Shown: piece after piece, positions 60,851 to 64,000 of the stretch
Layout of the letters: every line of letters starts with the position of its first letter
Numbering within the stretch: the first letter of the stretch is position 1
From: Chaunax sp. Z400
Lineage: Eukaryota; Chordata; Actinopteri; Lophiiformes; Chaunacidae
Reading direction: 5' to 3'
Assembly (NCBI GenBank): GCA_037577475.1
Contig: CM075197.1
Coordinates: 13,591,018 to 13,655,017 of the forward strand
Length of the DNA stretch: 64,000 bases
Notes under the pieces: generated by a model
Told to the model about the DNA's origin: nothing
Seen by the model: only the letters and a program-made list of their open reading frames with translations
Databases searched by the model: none
Made by a program: the position numbers and the translations under genes

Positions 60851-63800
60851 GACTCCTGGAGCTTTGTCCTTCAGTCTCTTATTTAACAAAATATCTTTAA
60901 AAAAAAGAGGAAAAATAAAAGATTTATATTTGGTGGAAAGTTAGGTCATAGAACACATACTTGGTTAGGAGTGCAGATCTGGATGCAGGTCAAGAACCAG
61001 ATAAAAAAATGCATGTTGGGATATTTTTGAGCTTCTTTAATATTTTCCCAGGAGCTTGTACACTCACATAACCTATGTCATATGTATCCAAAGTTTGTAC
61101 GAGTATATAACTGTCATGTCAATTGGGATGCATACCTGGATCTACTGTAGATGCAAATGGAGAATGTTTTAATCTGTCGTACAACTAAAAGTGCATTTTG
61201 GTGGGAGAGCATGCACTAATATTTAGACATACTACAATTAAACCGAGACATTCTTTCCAAACTGTGCCACCCTTCCCCTACCAACCACTAAGTAACTGGT
61301 CCTCTGGGTTTTTCATTTTCATGAATTTTTAGCATCCGAATCAGTATACTTTTTGTTAAGTATAGTGTAATAAAATATTTTCTCTAAAGTGTTGCAGTAC
61401 TGTTTATTGCTTCTTCTAAGAAACCCAGAAAACTGCAGCTGCATTCTAAGTATGATGACGATTTTAGGCTTTTCTTTGTAGGATTTGTCATACTCTGTGA
61501 TTCTGTAATGAAATTGAGACTCTGGTGGAAGGCTCAATTGTGAGCTTAATAATGCATGTGGGCTCACTGTGTCATGTTGTGTTTTTAAGACAAGCGGAGG
61601 AATGCTTGTCCCCCGCCTGCCCAACTGAGCATAAAGATTGTTAGAGTAGACCTGAAGATGAACCATCCAAATCTCAGTCTTTCACTGCAGAAAAGGCACA
61701 AAGCACCTAATAGATTCCTCTTGATTCTGGAAAGAAATCATCACCCAAAAGCTGCTAGTAAAATCCCTTAATTCCACAGGACTGATTCATTTACATGGAA
61801 TGATGGAACCATTTTGTTAGGAAATTGTATCTTAATAATATAACACTGTATAAAGGCTTACATTACTGTGCATATTTTATTTCTAAGGGATCTGTTGCCT
61901 TTTTCAGAACATTGCTCAAGAGCACTGAAGCAGGTTGGACTCCTCCTGTCAAGAAGAATTAAACTCATTTAGCAACTTATGGTTGAAAGACTGTCTTTAT
62001 AATTACTAGGTCATTAAGCTGCTGCTGCTTTCATACTTTTATTATTTAATATATCACACTTCAGTATTAATACCATAGTATCAGCTGAACCATCAAAATG
62101 TTAAAAGGCATTTTATCATCAATTTTTCCAGGTTTCAGGAGAAAATTTGAGCAGAGGAGCTGAATAATATTGTTACATGAATGCTTCCATATGTACGGTA
62201 TACATATTTCTACATGCTTAAAACTGTCAGATCATTTCTGGACATGCAGTATCCTCCATAAAAAAAACATTTATACCATAGGTAGTTAAAGTAATGAGCT
62301 AAAGCGATTATAAAAAGGGTCAAACTGTTACTAATTTGGCATTTTATGGTGATTATAGTAACAGTTCATCGTTGACAAGATTATCTCATCGTTCCAACGA
62401 GTGTTGTGGAAATCTGACTGGCGAAAGAGTGTTTGTTTTTTTTTTCTTTTTCCTTGTCTTCATCAGAGGGGGCTTTTAGGAGGAGAAAATGGACAGAAGA
62501 GAGGAAAACAAGCCAGAAATAAATGCACTGTAGAGGACAAAAAAATAGTTCAGTGCAAGAGGGGGAAAGAGAGAGAGAGAGAGAGAGAGAGAAACCCCAG
62601 CCAATCGGATTGGGGCAGTTCATCGTCACAAAAAAAAAAAGACTCCCGTTTCTTGGCACCACAACAGTAAATGATGTTTGGCAGGCACATCATACTATAG
62701 GCTATTGTTCACACACAAGCACACACACAGAGACTCATATTTTCTACCTCACACCAGACACTTACCCTAAATAAATACGTCCATGTACTGTACGTATTCA
62801 TACAAAGTCTGAAAACAATAAGAAGAACAAATATACAGAAGGTGTCATTCTTTTTTTTTTCCTTTTTCAGAAAATCAGAAACACACACGGACACACACCA
62901 GCGGTCTTGATGCCATTACCATTATTTCCACATAGCTTCACCACCTTGCGCCTATGTTTGTGAGCCACGCACAACTAGCTTTCACGTGCATCAATAATTC
63001 AGCTGCATTATCTTTACATGATGATTAATATGATTACATTTACCGTGGCAGTCACATTCGTTCTTCCTTCTACCTTCCTAAATGGCATTAAAATTAGATT
63101 AACACACCGAAGACACTCTTTAGATATGATTTATTTACAGGGTCGGGGCTCAGAATGGTTGATACCAAGGATGTTTAGTGTACGTTTTACGATGCCTCAG
63201 CCCAGAGGACACGTGTACACGGTTACTGGTTTGTACAAGACTGTGCTTAATATTGTTGTTTTTTTTCCATCCAGAACTGGATTCCATCATCCTCTCATCT
63301 CCTCGCTTGTCTGTCCATCCTTCCCTCCATCTTTCATTTGGTTTTTCCTCCTATATTTCTCCTCCTCTGCATTAACTTAAGCAAGATATTTGACTCAGAT
63401 CACGACCGTTCACAGAAAGTGCTAAAGAGGTTTCAACAAGACAACATATGTATGTTGTATTGCAGTTGGCAAATTATCGCCTAATTGCAACCCAACATAT
63501 GTTGTCTATAGGCTTGAATGTGGTCATATTGGGTGCATATTGGGAAAGATGGGCTGAGCACAAACATGCTATTCAAAACCACAACCCCATTTATAACAAT
63601 GCACAACATGACAAGGCTGTGGGCCACACAGTTCCACACACTTTGAAGGAACTTTTCACCCCAAAAATTTAAATCCAGTCGTTATCTATTCACCCCCATT
63701 CCAATGGAAAGTCGGTGAAATTGCAACATAAAATCTCTGGAAGCCCCGATAGCCCAAATTAATTTGAATCTAATATAGCTACTGAGCTACAATCGTTAGC

Positions 63801-64000
63801 ATGCATCCGAGCTGAAGTGGGTACACAAGCTTCTGGGTTGCAGGTAAACATTGAGGTATGCAGAGATTATGACTTCTTGTTGACCTTGCCGAGCGGTGCA
63901 TGTACAGGCTTTCAAGCTCACGCACCCACTCACAAACAAGCATAACATCTTTTCAAAGCAACTGGGGACTTTGGGGCTTCTGGAGACTTGGATTACACCA
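60851..64000. other. Upstream non-coding sequence, no gene seen
   Basis: AT-rich sequence with a (GA)n tract at 62569-62592, short CA runs near 62716 and a pyrimidine-rich run near 63270-63370. Open frames here are short and show no recognised domain. No 5' UTR exon or promoter could be called. Confidence 0.5.
62569..62592 (+). repeat. (GA)n microsatellite
   Basis: Uninterrupted GA array of about 24 bases within a purine-rich stretch. Confidence 0.9.

Overview
The window looks like nuclear DNA of a ray-finned (teleost, probably percomorph) fish. It is AT-rich and full of (CA/TG)n, (GA/CT)n and other microsatellites. It carries fish-type retroposons: tRNA-headed SINEs, Rex3/RTE-like and L2/CR1-like LINE tails, and a Tc1-like terminus. 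I see no prokaryotic gene organisation, rRNA, functional tRNA or CRISPR array. One protein-coding exon can be recognised with confidence.

That exon is at 57950-58441 on the minus strand. It encodes a signal peptide and the first part of the amino-terminal domain of an NMDA-type glutamate receptor GluN2 subunit. Recalled family sequences place it closer to GluN2A (grin2a) than to GluN2B. It ends in a canonical donor (AAG|GTATGG) and begins just after a strong acceptor (polypyrimidine tract plus GCAG), three bases before the likely start codon. The next coding exon (continuing after ADK) is not found anywhere to the left. Positions 1-57949 are therefore inferred to be one large grin2a intron, and 58442-64000 an intron or other sequence upstream of the start codon.

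Region by region. 1-5190: intron with microsatellites and a short dispersed repeat pair. 5191-6560: a cluster of repeats (an unnamed repeat, two SINE fragments, a Rex3-like LINE tail, a decayed SINE). 6560-10100: purine tract, Tc1-like end, minus-strand SINE and a diverged tandem duplication. 10100-25350: mostly unremarkable intron with an unexplained 196-codon open frame, two hairpins, a Rex3-like tail and two SINE copies. 25350-45780: sparse intron with one copy of the unnamed repeat, one near-full SINE and two hairpins. 45786-47883: a candidate 2.1-kb DNA transposon bounded by near-perfect 15-bp inverted repeats. 48000-57949: very long (TG)n and (GT)n arrays, an old dispersed repeat, an LTR-like segment and a MITE-like segment. 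58442-64000: upstream sequence with an L2/CR1-like LINE tail whose last codons are still open.

I do not see a previously undescribed multi-gene system. The observation of most biological interest is in the grin2a exon. The two histidines that mammalian GluN2A uses for high-affinity zinc inhibition (H42 and H44) align with arginines, while the H128 equivalent is kept. The signal peptide also has an unusual Ser/Arg-rich n-region. All family and motif assignments come from reading the sequence and recalled family knowledge; no database search was run.
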